Of a stretch of 10,000 nt of DNA, positions 1 through 7,642 are shown piece by piece. A program made the position numbers and the translations under genes. Location of the stretch: positions 1 to 10,000 of the forward strand of contig JAIWOG010000038.1 in NCBI GenBank assembly GCA_020217035.1, read 5' to 3'. The notes under the pieces were generated by a model. The model was not told where the DNA came from. It saw only the letters and a program-made list of their open reading frames with translations, and searched no databases. Position 1 is the first letter of the stretch; each line of letters begins with the position of its first letter. Origin of the DNA: Magnetospirillum sp. (GTDB lineage Bacteria > Pseudomonadota > Alphaproteobacteria > Rhodospirillales > Magnetospirillaceae).

Positions 1-101
1 GCGGCATCGTCTCGATGTCGGCCACCGACCACATGGGCCTGAACCTGTCCGCCTTCCACATGGTGGAAATCACCAAGGGCGACTGGAAGATGATCGACTG
101 A
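1..101 (+). CDS. Branched-chain amino acid ABC transporter substrate-binding protein, 3' end
   Basis: Only the last 32 codons are present, read from base 3 to the TGA at 99-101. The residues include SATDHMGLNLSAFHMVEI and end in KGDWKMID. This resembles the C-terminal end of LivK/Peripla_BP_6 periplasmic binding proteins, where a D-H-x-G-L stretch followed by a strand ending in W-K is common. Position supports the call: the next four genes on the same strand are livH, livM, livG and livF, and the binding-protein gene usually leads or flanks such operons. The protein would bind a branched-chain amino acid or related amide/urea-type ligand in the periplasm and deliver it to LivHM. The ligand cannot be inferred from this fragment. 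Confidence 0.8.
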   Translation, partial: GIVSMSATDHMGLNLSAFHMVEITKGDWKMID

Positions 102-108
102 TCCCTTA

Positions 109-138
109 GCGCGGTCCCGTCTTTGCGCGGGGCCGCGT
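109..138 (+). promoter_or_regulatory. Intercistronic GC-rich stem-loop between binding protein and livH
   Basis: Bases 109-118 (GCGCGGTCCC) pair with 129-138 (GGGGCCGCGT) over ten positions, including two G-U wobbles, with a ten-base loop. No continuous T-run follows (CTTGATCCTT), so it is not a clear intrinsic terminator. In transport operons a hairpin just after the binding-protein gene commonly stabilises the upstream mRNA or causes partial termination, which gives excess binding protein over membrane subunits. That role is inferred here. Confidence 0.5.
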
Positions 139-168
139 CTTGATCCTTCATAATCAAGGAAATCCTGA

Positions 169-1041
169 ATGGCGGAACTGCTGCAATACCTGTTCGCCGG
201 CCTGACTTCCGGGGCGATCTACGCCCTGGCCGGCCTGGGTTTCGCCATCATCTACAACGCCAGCCACGTCATCAACTTCGCCCAGGGCGAGTTCATCATG
301 ATCGGCGGAATGGCCACCGCCACCTTGACCGCAGCCGGCGTGCCGCTGCCGGCGGCGGCCTTGGCCGCCATGGCGTTGACCATGCTGGTGGGGGTGGCGC
401 TGGAAAAGTTCGCCATCGAGCCGGCGCGTGACGCCGACGTGGTCACCATCATCATCATCACCATCGGCGCCTCGATCTTCCTGCGCGGCGCCGCCCAGGT
501 GGTGTGGGACAAGGAATTCCATTCCCTGCCGCCTTTTTCCGGCGAAGACCCCATCCGCGTCCTGGGCGCCACCTTGATGCCGCAAAGCCTGTGGGTGGTG
601 GGCGTCGCCATGGCGGTGATCGCCGGGCTTTGGTGGTTCTTCAACCGCACGCTGTTCGGCAAGGCCATGCTGGCCACTTCCTTCAACCGGCTGGCGGCGC
701 AGTTGATGGGCATCGGCGTCAAGAAGGTACTGCTGGTCAGCTTCGCCCTGTCGGCGGCCTTGGGCGCCATCGGCGGCATCGTCGTCACCCCCATCGCCTT
801 CACCAATTACGAAGCCGGCATCATGCTGGGGCTGAAAGGCTTCTCGGCCGCGGTGCTGGGGGGCTTGGGCAACGGCATGGGGGCGGTGGTCGGCGGCCTG
901 ATCGTCGGCATCGCCGAGGCGTTGGGGGCGGGTTACGTGTCGTCGGCCTACAAGGACGCCATCGCCTTCGTCATCATCTTGTTCGTGCTGTTCTTCATGC
1001 CCAACGGACTGTTCGGCAAGAAGGGCGTGGATCGGGTGTGA
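169..1041 (+). CDS. livH: LivH-type branched-chain amino acid ABC transporter permease
   Basis: This 290-residue inner-membrane permease is one half of the LivHM channel that moves ligand from the periplasmic binding protein into the cytoplasm. It belongs to the BPD_transp_2 family. The N-terminal stretch GAIYALAGLGFAIIYNASHV followed by INFAQGEFIMIGG (about residues 35-47) is the diagnostic LivH pattern. About eight hydrophobic helices cover the rest, and the C-terminus ends in the family-like FFMPNGLFGKKGVDRV. The ATG at 169 follows an AAGGA ribosome-binding site at 156-160, and the length fits the family (E. coli LivH is about 308 residues). A short ATC codon run near 448-459 encodes consecutive isoleucines in a membrane helix and is in frame, so nothing is broken. 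livM starts two bases after the stop codon. Confidence 0.95.
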   Translation: MAELLQYLFAGLTSGAIYALAGLGFAIIYNASHVINFAQGEFIMIGGMATATLTAAGVPLPAAALAAMALTMLVGVALEKFAIEPARDADVVTIIIITIGASIFLRGAAQVVWDKEFHSLPPFSGEDPIRVLGATLMPQSLWVVGVAMAVIAGLWWFFNRTLFGKAMLATSFNRLAAQLMGIGVKKVLLVSFALSAALGAIGGIVVTPIAFTNYEAGIMLGLKGFSAAVLGGLGNGMGAVVGGLIVGIAEALGAGYVSSAYKDAIAFVIILFVLFFMPNGLFGKKGVDRV

Positions 1042-1043
1042 GC

Positions 1044-1997
1044 ATGGCCAAGCTGATGCAAGCACGCACCGGCGGCCTGGCGCTGCTGGCCCTGGTGTTG
1101 GCGGTCTCGCCCCTAAGCTTCGCCAATGCCTATTATTACGACGTGGCGGTGGGAGCGCTTTTCAACGCCATGATCTGCGTCGGCCTCAACCTGTTGATCG
1201 GCTATGGTGGCCAGATCAGCCTGGGACACGGCGCCTTCTTCGCTTTGGGGGCCTATGCCAGCGCCATCGGCACCAGCCGCTGGGGGCTGCCGCCGCTGGC
1301 GGCGCTGGCCGGCGGCGGCGCTTTGGTGGGGCTGTTGGCCTTTGCCCTGGCGCGGCCGATCTTGCGCTTGAAGGGCCATTACCTGGCCATGGCCACCCTG
1401 GGCGTGGGCATGATCATCTACATCGTGTTGAAGACCGAGGCGCAATGGACCGGCGGCCCCGACGGCGTGGGCGTCGATCCCTTGACCTTGGCCGGCTTCA
1501 CCCTGGACACCGACCGCCAATGGTACTGGCTGGGGGCTGGGCTGTTGCTGCTGGTGGTGTGGCTGGCGCTGAACCTGGTGGAATCGCCGGTGGGACGCGC
1601 CCTGCGTGCCGGGCACGGCGCCCAAATCGGCGCCGAGGTGGTGGGCGTCGACACCAGCCATTACAAGGTGCTGATGTTCGTGGTCTCGGCGGTTCTGGCC
1701 AGCGTCGTCGGCTCGTTGTTCGCCCACAAGAACGGCTTCATCACCCCGGACATCGCCGGCTTCCACCGCTCCATCGAATTGGTCACCATGGTGGTGCTGG
1801 GCGGCATGGCGTCCATCTTCGGTTCGGTGCTGGGGGCGTTGCTGCTGACCCTGTTGCCGCAATTCCTCGCCGGTTTCGACGATTACGAAGCGATGATCTT
1901 CGGCGCCATCATGATGGGCACCATGATCTTCCTGCCCAAGGGCTTGCTGCCCAGTCTGCTGGCTTTGCTGAAGAAGTCGTTTGGGGGGCGATCATGA
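1044..1997 (+). CDS. livM: LivM-type branched-chain amino acid ABC transporter permease
   Basis: This 317-residue integral membrane protein is the second permease half that pairs with LivH. The block GLNLLIGYGGQISLGHGAFF at about residues 48-67 is the LivM signature, and the C-terminal part has the family-typical MVVLGGMASIFGSVLGALLL. It lacks the longer N-terminal extension of E. coli LivM and resembles the shorter forms common in alphaproteobacteria. The open frame extends far upstream, but that part overlaps livH in another frame and reads as low-complexity arginine/glycine-rich sequence. The ATG at 1044 just after the livH stop is therefore the credible start. The stop codon overlaps the livG start (ATGA at 1994-1997), so the two are probably translationally coupled. 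Confidence 0.95.
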   Translation: MAKLMQARTGGLALLALVLAVSPLSFANAYYYDVAVGALFNAMICVGLNLLIGYGGQISLGHGAFFALGAYASAIGTSRWGLPPLAALAGGGALVGLLAFALARPILRLKGHYLAMATLGVGMIIYIVLKTEAQWTGGPDGVGVDPLTLAGFTLDTDRQWYWLGAGLLLLVVWLALNLVESPVGRALRAGHGAQIGAEVVGVDTSHYKVLMFVVSAVLASVVGSLFAHKNGFITPDIAGFHRSIELVTMVVLGGMASIFGSVLGALLLTLLPQFLAGFDDYEAMIFGAIMMGTMIFLPKGLLPSLLALLKKSFGGRS

Positions 1998-2753
1998 GCC
2001 TGCTGCGGGTGGAAAGCCTGTCCAAGGAATTCGGCGGCGTCCACGCCATCGAAGACCTGTCCTTCGCCGTTCAGGCCGGCACCATCCATTCCATCATCGG
2101 CCCCAACGGTGCCGGCAAGACCACGTTGTTCAACCTGATCACCGGCATCTACACGCCATCGGCCGGAACGGTGGAATTCGACGGCCGCCCCATCGCCGGG
2201 CTGGCGCCCAGCCGTCTGGCGGCCATGGGCCTCAGCCGCACCTTCCAGAACCTGCAGGTGTTCTTCAACATGACGGCCATGGAAAACGTCATGGTCGGCG
2301 CCCATCTGCACCTGGACCGCCGGTTCTGGCCGTCCTTGCTGCGGCTGCCCGGACAGGTGCGGCGCGACCGCGCCTGCCGCGACGAATGCGCCCGCTTGAT
2401 GGAGTTCTCGGCCTGGGTGCTTACGTGGATGCTGACGCGTCCGCCATGCCCTATGGGGCGCTGAAGCGCCTCGAAATCGCCCGCGCCCTGGCCGCCAAGC
2501 CGAAAATGCTGTTGCTGGACGAACCGGCGGCGGGGCTGAACGCCACCGAAAGCCGCGAGATCGACCAGGTCATCAAGAAGGTGGCGGCGCAGGGGGTCAC
2601 CGTGGTGCTGGTGGAACACGACATGAAGATGGTGATGGGCATTTCCGACCACATCCTGGCGCTGGATTACGGCCGCAAGCTGGCCGAGGGCAATCCGGCC
2701 GAGATCAGATCCAATCCCGACGTGGTCGCCGCCTATCTGGGGGCGCAGTGCTG

Positions 2754-2754
<1 letters not shown>
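1994..2754 (+). pseudogene. livG: livG ABC transporter ATP-binding protein, interrupted by a one-base frameshift
   Basis: The gene encodes the LivG ATPase that, paired with LivF, powers LivHM transport. Frame one starts at ATG 1994 (GGGGGG at 1983-1988 as ribosome-binding site) and gives MSLLRVESLSKEFGG, Walker A GPNGAGKTT (residues 36-44) and the Q-loop region SRTFQNLQVF. It matches the family up to ECARLMEF (residue 138, ending at base 2407), then runs off-frame to a TGA at 2462-2464. The next frame, from about base 2408, continues the family alignment: GLGAYVDADA, signature MPYGALKRLEIARAL, Walker B MLLLDEPAAGLN, H-loop VEHD, and C-terminus AAYLGAQC. Adding one base after 2407 restores a 253-residue protein of normal LivG length. 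No slippery heptamer is present at the junction, so programmed frameshifting is unlikely. It is either a sequencing/assembly error or a real recent lesion; the rest of the operon looks intact. Confidence 0.9.
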
Positions 2755-3458
<704 letters not shown>

Positions 3459-3540
3459 CTTATACTATTGCGTGTGATGCGGCGGCAAAAACGCGTGGCG
3501 AGGCGTGGGGGATCATGCTTCAATGGCGGCTCCGTTCGCC

Positions 3541-3547
3541 AAGGTGG
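3541..3547 (+). promoter_or_regulatory. Ribosome-binding site that sets the start of the amidotransferase gene
   Basis: AAGGTGG lies four bases before the ATG at 3552. The frame is open back to a GTG-type start at 3468, but the extra 28 residues are arginine/glycine-rich and unlike the family N-terminus, so this site favours 3552. Confidence 0.65.
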
Positions 3548-3551
3548 ACCG

Positions 3552-4256
3552 ATGAAAACCTGCACCGCCATCCGTCACGTCGCCTTCGAGGATCTGGACC
3601 TTTTGGAGCCTGTCCTCTGTCGGCGCGGTTTTTCCATCACCATGATCGACGCCCCCTTGGGTGGGGTGGAGGACCTGGATCCGCTGGCTGACGACCTTTT
3701 GGTGGTGTTGGGCGGCCCCATCGGCGTCTATGACGAGGCGGACTTCCCGTTCCTTTCCGCCGAAATCGAGCTGGTGCGCCGCCGCCTTGAGGCCGACCGT
3801 CCAACCCTGGGATTGTGCCTTGGGTCGCAGATCATGGCCCGCGCCCTGGGGGCCAGGGTCTATCCCAATCCCAACGGCAAGGAAATCGGCTGGTCCGCCC
3901 TGACCCTGACCGATGCCGCCGAGGCGTCGGCCCTTTACCAATTGGGCGGTCATCCGGTGTTGCATTGGCACGGCGACACCTTCGACCTTCCCCATGGGGC
4001 GGTGCGCCTGGCCTCGACCCCCAGGACCGCCAACCAGGCGTTCTCGGTGGGGCAATGCGGGCTGGCGCTGCAATTCCACGTCGAGGCGTCGATCCAGGGC
4101 TTGGAACGCTGGTATGTGGGCCATGTGGGCGAGATTTCGGCCACCCCCGATATCAGCGTCGCCAGCCTGCGGGCCCAGGCCCAAGCGGACGGCGCCGCCA
4201 TGCAGACCATCGGTCCGACCATGTTTTCCGCCTGGCTCGATCAAGTGTGCGCGTAG
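3552..4256 (+). CDS. Class I glutamine amidotransferase-like protein (GMP synthase-like subgroup)
   Basis: This 234-residue cytoplasmic protein has a glutamine amidotransferase fold. The nucleophile elbow is LGLCLGSQ with Cys89, and the catalytic His176 and Glu178 lie in LQFHVEAS, so the triad is intact. The segments VVLGGPIGVYDE (about 51-62), GKEIGW (109-114) and HWHGDTFDLP (138-147) are typical of the stand-alone subgroup often labelled GMP synthase-like (cd01741-type). That subgroup lacks the ATP-pyrophosphatase and dimerisation domains of true GuaA. Members probably hydrolyse glutamine or a gamma-glutamyl compound, but the physiological substrate is not known and I do not assign one. It lies 93 bases after livF on the same strand, so it may be read through from the liv operon or have its own promoter. 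No partner synthetase is visible nearby. Confidence 0.88.
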   Translation: MKTCTAIRHVAFEDLDLLEPVLCRRGFSITMIDAPLGGVEDLDPLADDLLVVLGGPIGVYDEADFPFLSAEIELVRRRLEADRPTLGLCLGSQIMARALGARVYPNPNGKEIGWSALTLTDAAEASALYQLGGHPVLHWHGDTFDLPHGAVRLASTPRTANQAFSVGQCGLALQFHVEASIQGLERWYVGHVGEISATPDISVASLRAQAQADGAAMQTIGPTMFSAWLDQVCA

Positions 4257-4263
4257 CTGTTCA

Positions 4264-4286
4264 GGTTTCTGAAACCCATGTATAAT
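4264..4286 (+). promoter_or_regulatory. Putative promoter with overlapping palindromic operator upstream of the DUF2336 gene
   Basis: A perfect TATAAT hexamer lies at 4281-4286. Directly upstream, in what would be the spacer, is the perfect inverted repeat GGTTTC-T-GAAACC (4264-4276). No good -35 box is seen at 16-18 bases: TGTTCA at 4258-4263 matches TTGACA at only three positions. Transcription would start near 4293 and give a leader of about 40 bases before the GTG at 4334. A palindrome lying between -35 and -10 suggests binding of a dimeric regulator, either a repressor or a MerR-like spacer-binding activator. This is inference from position only. The repeat could also fold as a weak five-pair hairpin. 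Confidence 0.45.
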
Positions 4287-4333
4287 GCGGCCTCGAAGCT
4301 ACGGCGCGGGCCAACAACCGGAAGAATACCGCA

Positions 4334-5449
4334 GTGGATGACAAGCTGAATGAGGAAGACGTCGCGAAGCTGTTGGCCAATCCGTCGGCCGAAATTCGCG
4401 CCGAGATCGCCGAAAAGATCGCCGGCCAGCATCCCAGCCTCAGCGATCAGCAACGCAAGCTGGCGGAAGACATCTTCCGGCTGATGGTCAAGGACGCCGA
4501 AGTCCGTGTGCGCGAGGCGTTGTCACGCCAATTGAAGGAAAATCCCTCGGTTCCCCACGACGTGGCGGCCAGTCTGGCCCGCGACGTGGAATCGGTGTCG
4601 TTGCCGATCCTGCAATTCTCGGAAGTGCTGACCGACGAGGATCTGATCGAGATCATCAAAAGCCAAAGCCCGGAAAAGCAGGTGGCGGTGGCCAAGCGGG
4701 CGCATGTGTCGGCCGGTGTCGCCGACGCCCTGGTGGACACCCACAACGAGGCTGTGGTGGCCACCTTGGTGGGCAATGAAGGCGCCGAGATCGCCGAGGG
4801 CACCTTGCGGCGCGTCGCCGACGAATTCGGCGCTTCCGATGTGGTGAGCGCCCCCCTGGTCGGGCGCCGCAATCTGCCGGTGACGGTGGCCGAACGGCTG
4901 ATGACACGGGTTTCGGAAAACCTGCGCCAGGCGCTGATGACGCGTCCGGACATGACCCCGGAAACCGCCACCAACTTGTTGCTGCACGCCCGCGAACTGG
5001 CGGTGCTGGGCTTGGCCGAAGCCGACACCGACGTGCTGAAACTGGTGGACCACCTGTACCGCAACGCCCGTTTGACGCCGTCCATCATCCTGCGCGCCGT
5101 GTGCATGGGCGACATGACCTTCTTCGAGGCGGCCATGGCCAAGCTGGCCCGCATCAAGCTGGAAAACGCCCGCACCCTGATCCATGACGCCGGAAAACGC
5201 GGCTTCGAGGCGCTGTTCGACAAGGCGGGGCTTCCCAAGGCGTTCTATGCCGCCATGCGGGCCGCCATCGACGTTTCCTACGAGATGGAATATGACGGCG
5301 GCCCCAACGACCGCGAGCGTTTCTCGCGCCGCATGATCGAACGGATTCTGACCCAGTATGGCGACCTGGGGGTTGACTTCGAAAACGACGACTTGGAATA
5401 CCTGCTGGCCAAGATGAACGAATTGCCGGGCTCAAGCCTCGGCGACTGA
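4334..5449 (+). CDS. DUF2336 domain-containing helical-repeat protein
   Basis: This 371-residue protein is probably cytoplasmic: it has no signal peptide or membrane helix. The N-terminal two-thirds is a run of short amphipathic helices of HEAT-like spacing, such as SAEIRAEIAEKIA, DAEVRVREALSRQLKE and SPEKQVAVAKRAHVS, and the C-terminal part is helical and acidic. This pattern, including the ILQFSEVLTDEDLIEII segment, matches my memory of the DUF2336 family, which is largely confined to alphaproteobacteria and has no firm biochemical role. HEAT-like repeats suggest a protein-binding scaffold. The start is GTG at 4334, preceded by GGAAGA at 4320-4325. The nearby ATG at 4338 is out of frame. 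It has its own likely promoter and palindrome and is followed, 66 bases later, by an unrecognised gene with which it may form an operon. Confidence 0.8.
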   Translation: MDDKLNEEDVAKLLANPSAEIRAEIAEKIAGQHPSLSDQQRKLAEDIFRLMVKDAEVRVREALSRQLKENPSVPHDVAASLARDVESVSLPILQFSEVLTDEDLIEIIKSQSPEKQVAVAKRAHVSAGVADALVDTHNEAVVATLVGNEGAEIAEGTLRRVADEFGASDVVSAPLVGRRNLPVTVAERLMTRVSENLRQALMTRPDMTPETATNLLLHARELAVLGLAEADTDVLKLVDHLYRNARLTPSIILRAVCMGDMTFFEAAMAKLARIKLENARTLIHDAGKRGFEALFDKAGLPKAFYAAMRAAIDVSYEMEYDGGPNDRERFSRRMIERILTQYGDLGVDFENDDLEYLLAKMNELPGSSLGD

Positions 5450-5477
5450 GTGATCGGCGGCCAGCGGAAGTGACAGG

Positions 5478-5495
5478 CGCCCCCTTTTCGGGGCG
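5478..5495 (+). promoter_or_regulatory. Short GC-rich hairpin in the DUF2336-to-next-gene gap
   Basis: CGCCCC (5478-5483) pairs with GGGGCG (5490-5495) around a six-base CTTTTC loop. No T-run follows, so it is not a convincing terminator. It could be a processing or stability element in a shared transcript, or a chance fold in GC-rich DNA. Confidence 0.25.
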
Positions 5496-5515
5496 GCAGG
5501 GGAATAGGGCAGGGA

Positions 5516-6679
5516 ATGGCGGACAAGGGCAAGCTCGCGACCAAGGTCGTGGACAAGGACGCGGAAAATCGCAAGGAAATCATCCGCACCATCAAGGGGC
5601 CGGTGGTCGCGCGTCTGCAGGAACTGGTTCCGGCTTTCGCCGCCTATGAAGATCCCTATGGCACCATCATGTCCACCCCCGATTTGCTGCATGCCTGCTT
5701 GCAGTTGGTGCGGACCCGACGCGACAAGTTCCAGGAATTCCTGACCGACAGCGCCGGCAACCCGGTGACCACCGACGACAGCCCGCTGCGTTGCGGCCGG
5801 TCCTTGGACCAGATCGTCGCCATGGTGGTGCGATCCGGCACCAAGGCCTATGCGGAAAAGCGCTGGGCGCCCGATCCCGCCGCCGCCAAGCCGGTGGTGA
5901 CGCACGGGCAGAAAAGCCTGCTGGACAAGCTGAAGGAACTGGTGGGCGGCAAGTGGAGCGAGGCCGAACAGCCCAAGCCCAGCCCGACCCAGGGCGACCG
6001 CTTTTATGCCGCCATCAAGGACCACCTGGACTTTGATTGGCAGGTGCCGCTGATCCCTTATTTCGCCGAATTGCCGTTGAAGCTGATCAACGAACTGGGC
6101 CGCGGCGTCACCGCGTTGCGCACCCCCGAGGGCATCGCCGCCTTGGCCGATATCGGCCGCCATTCCATGGAACAGGCCCGCAAGATCATGTCCGACGCCA
6201 TGATGCGCGAGATGCTGGACACCCAGCCCTTGGCGGCCAAGGGCGTCGCCTTCCTGGGCAAGGACCGCTACGAGTTCCTGCATGGCGCCGTCTATGAGAA
6301 GATGGGCGAGAACTTCTGGGAAATGTGCGTCGATTGCGACCGCCTGGAAGCCATGGAAGTGCAGAACGCCAAGGATCTGGAGCAGATGGCCGATTGGCTG
6401 CATCTGATCTCGGGCGAGACCATCAACCAGATCGTCACCTACCTGCAGTTCCACCAGATTCCCATTTTCCTGGGGGTGGCCCAGGAAAAGCTGGGCGAGC
6501 AGACCTTCAGCGAAATCTTCGGCCCGCCCGGCAACAAGAAGCTGATCAAGCAGTTCTGCGAAAAGGTCGCCAGGACTCCGCTGGACCCCGCCGACCCTTT
6601 GGAAGACCTGAAACGCCGCTTGCCCGATGTCTTCAACGCCTATCTGCGGTCGCCGACGGATTTCGAAAAAGGGCTGTGA
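5516..6679 (+). CDS. Uncharacterised 387-residue protein
   Basis: I do not recognise this family. The protein appears soluble and mostly helical, with no signal peptide and no clear membrane segment. Residues 1-30 are lysine-rich, a proline-rich linker occurs near 153-158 (PKPSPT), and the second half is more hydrophobic and aromatic. A CxxC pair (Cys271 and Cys274, in EMCVDCDRLE) could bind metal or be redox-active, but no second pair makes a zinc ribbon obvious. The coding call is firm: the frame is long, the codon pattern matches the neighbours, and an AGGG-rich leader (GGGGAATAGGGCAGGGA) immediately precedes the ATG. The closest candidate ribosome-binding site is tight to the start, so a slightly different start is possible. 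It follows the DUF2336 gene by 66 bases on the same strand. Its last codons form part of the shared terminator. Confidence 0.85.
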   Translation: MADKGKLATKVVDKDAENRKEIIRTIKGPVVARLQELVPAFAAYEDPYGTIMSTPDLLHACLQLVRTRRDKFQEFLTDSAGNPVTTDDSPLRCGRSLDQIVAMVVRSGTKAYAEKRWAPDPAAAKPVVTHGQKSLLDKLKELVGGKWSEAEQPKPSPTQGDRFYAAIKDHLDFDWQVPLIPYFAELPLKLINELGRGVTALRTPEGIAALADIGRHSMEQARKIMSDAMMREMLDTQPLAAKGVAFLGKDRYEFLHGAVYEKMGENFWEMCVDCDRLEAMEVQNAKDLEQMADWLHLISGETINQIVTYLQFHQIPIFLGVAQEKLGEQTFSEIFGPPGNKKLIKQFCEKVARTPLDPADPLEDLKRRLPDVFNAYLRSPTDFEKGL

Positions 6680-6700
6680 TCAGCCCTTTTTCTTTTCCAT
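6666..6700. terminator. Bidirectional intrinsic terminator overlapping both convergent stop codons
   Basis: AAAAAGGGCTG (6666-6676) pairs perfectly with CAGCCCTTTTT (6681-6691) around a four-base TGAT loop, giving an 11-pair stem. On the + strand the transcript ends in TTTTTCTTTT; on the - strand it ends in TTTTT. The + gene stop (6677-6679) lies in the loop, and the - gene stop (6680-6682) spans the loop and the start of the second arm. One element therefore ends both transcripts and codes for the last residues of both proteins. Confidence 0.92.
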
Positions 6701-7642
6701 GTGCTGGCGGAACGATTCGCATGGGTCGGGGCGTTCGGCCCGCGCGGTGAACCACACCACGTCGAAGGGCAGGGTGTCCGAATCATAGCCTTCCGCGTAT
6801 CGGGTCGGGTCGTCCTTGCCGGCCTGAACCTCGACGAAGGCGATGGTCAGCAATTTGCGGCCCGGGGCCATTTCCGACAGATGGGTGGGGGCAGCCAGAT
6901 CCTTGCGCACATGGCCGGCGCCGGCGATCAGGATGGATTTCGGTCCTTGCGCCACGGCAAAGGCCATCACCGCGTCGCGGGCCCGTTGCACCCGCACCAT
7001 GGCTGGCAGGGCTCGGTCGGGCAGCATATGGCAATGCCCCGCCTGGATGTCGGCTTCCATGGCTTGGCGCTGCGCGGGCGGCTGGGGCTTTTCAAGGCCC
7101 AGCTTGCCGGCCCAGGCGGCGGGAACGTCGCCCTTGGCGATGACCTTGGTCTCGTCGCGCGACAGGTTGGCCGCACCAAGGCGGGCGCCGCCGGCCAAGG
7201 CGGCCTGGGCGATGGGGCGGTAATTGACCTGCCAATCGGGCCAGCCCGACTTGTCCCAGTTCAAGGCGGCCCCCAGGCCGTCGGCGTCGCCGGGACGAGT
7301 GGCCAGGTAATCGGCCAGAACCGGGGCTTGGGCGCTGTCGATCATCTCGAAGGCGACCATGGGCTGCTGCCAAGTGGAGACCAGGCGCCCGACCACCCAG
7401 GCTTGCAGCGCATGGTGGTCGGCGTTGTCGTGGGTTTCCCCCAGCATCACGATGTCCGACGCCCGGGCCTGTTCCAACACTTGATCGGGGGTGGCGAAGG
7501 TTCGTTGTTCGGGCAGCCAGATCCGGCCCGCCAGGGGATGCTCCCGCTGCAAGGGCAAGGTGGGCGCGGGGATTGGATCGGCATGGGCGAATCCGGAAAG
7601 GGCGGACAGCACGCAGGCGGCGACCAGGGACCTAAGGCGCAT
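6680..7642 (-). CDS. Secreted ChaN-like protein (haem-binding uptake / Tiki superfamily)
   Basis: This 320-residue protein starts at the ATG at 7642. The N-terminus MRLRSLVAAC plus VLSALSGFAHA is a signal peptide with a likely signal peptidase I site after AHA at residue 21. VAAC at 7-10 resembles a lipobox but leaves too short a signal, so lipidation is less likely. The mature part has the family core VMLGETHDNADHH (about 65-77), then VAFEMID (97-103), W-Q-V-N-Y-R-P-I (137-144) and AGAGHVRKD (240-248), the order seen in ChaN/PF04187 proteins. ChaN of Campylobacter binds haem; related Tiki proteins are metalloproteases, so haem or metal binding is expected but not shown. The start overlaps the end of the DUF1850 gene by 11 bases, which implies coupled translation with the TRAP operon. 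An in-frame start at 7678 would add 12 residues ahead of a good signal peptide and is disfavoured. Confidence 0.85.
   Translation of the reverse strand: MRLRSLVAACVLSALSGFAHADPIPAPTLPLQREHPLAGRIWLPEQRTFATPDQVLEQARASDIVMLGETHDNADHHALQAWVVGRLVSTWQQPMVAFEMIDSAQAPVLADYLATRPGDADGLGAALNWDKSGWPDWQVNYRPIAQAALAGGARLGAANLSRDETKVIAKGDVPAAWAGKLGLEKPQPPAQRQAMEADIQAGHCHMLPDRALPAMVRVQRARDAVMAFAVAQGPKSILIAGAGHVRKDLAAPTHLSEMAPGRKLLTIAFVEVQAGKDDPTRYAEGYDSDTLPFDVVWFTARAERPDPCESFRQHMEKKKG

Noticed and set aside
439..468. ATC triplet run as a possible unstable repeat in livH
   Set aside because: It is a short in-frame isoleucine run inside a membrane helix; changes by one unit would not shift the frame, and such runs are common in permeases.
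154..1065. Long open frame on the - strand across livH (about 300 codons)
   Set aside because: It is antisense to a confident livH and its translation is a His/Gln/Asp/Gly-rich, low-complexity product typical of shadow frames in GC-rich DNA. Similar long antisense frames under livM, livF, the amidotransferase, DUF2336 and the 387-residue gene were left out for the same reason.
2395..2425. Programmed frameshift to make full-length LivG
   Set aside because: No X-XXY-YYZ heptamer or other shift-prone run is present at the junction (GAG TTC TCG), and LivG is not known to use frameshifting. An indel is simpler.
3461..3466. TATACT as a -10 box for the amidotransferase gene
   Set aside because: The bases 17 upstream (GAAGCC at 3438-3443) look nothing like a -35 box and lie inside livF. 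A single six-base match is too weak to call a promoter.
3524..3541. TGGCG/CGCCA hairpin before the amidotransferase ribosome-binding site, considered as a riboswitch or attenuator
   Set aside because: The stem has only five pairs with an eight-base loop, no conserved riboswitch core and no terminator pairing; this is expected by chance in GC-rich DNA.
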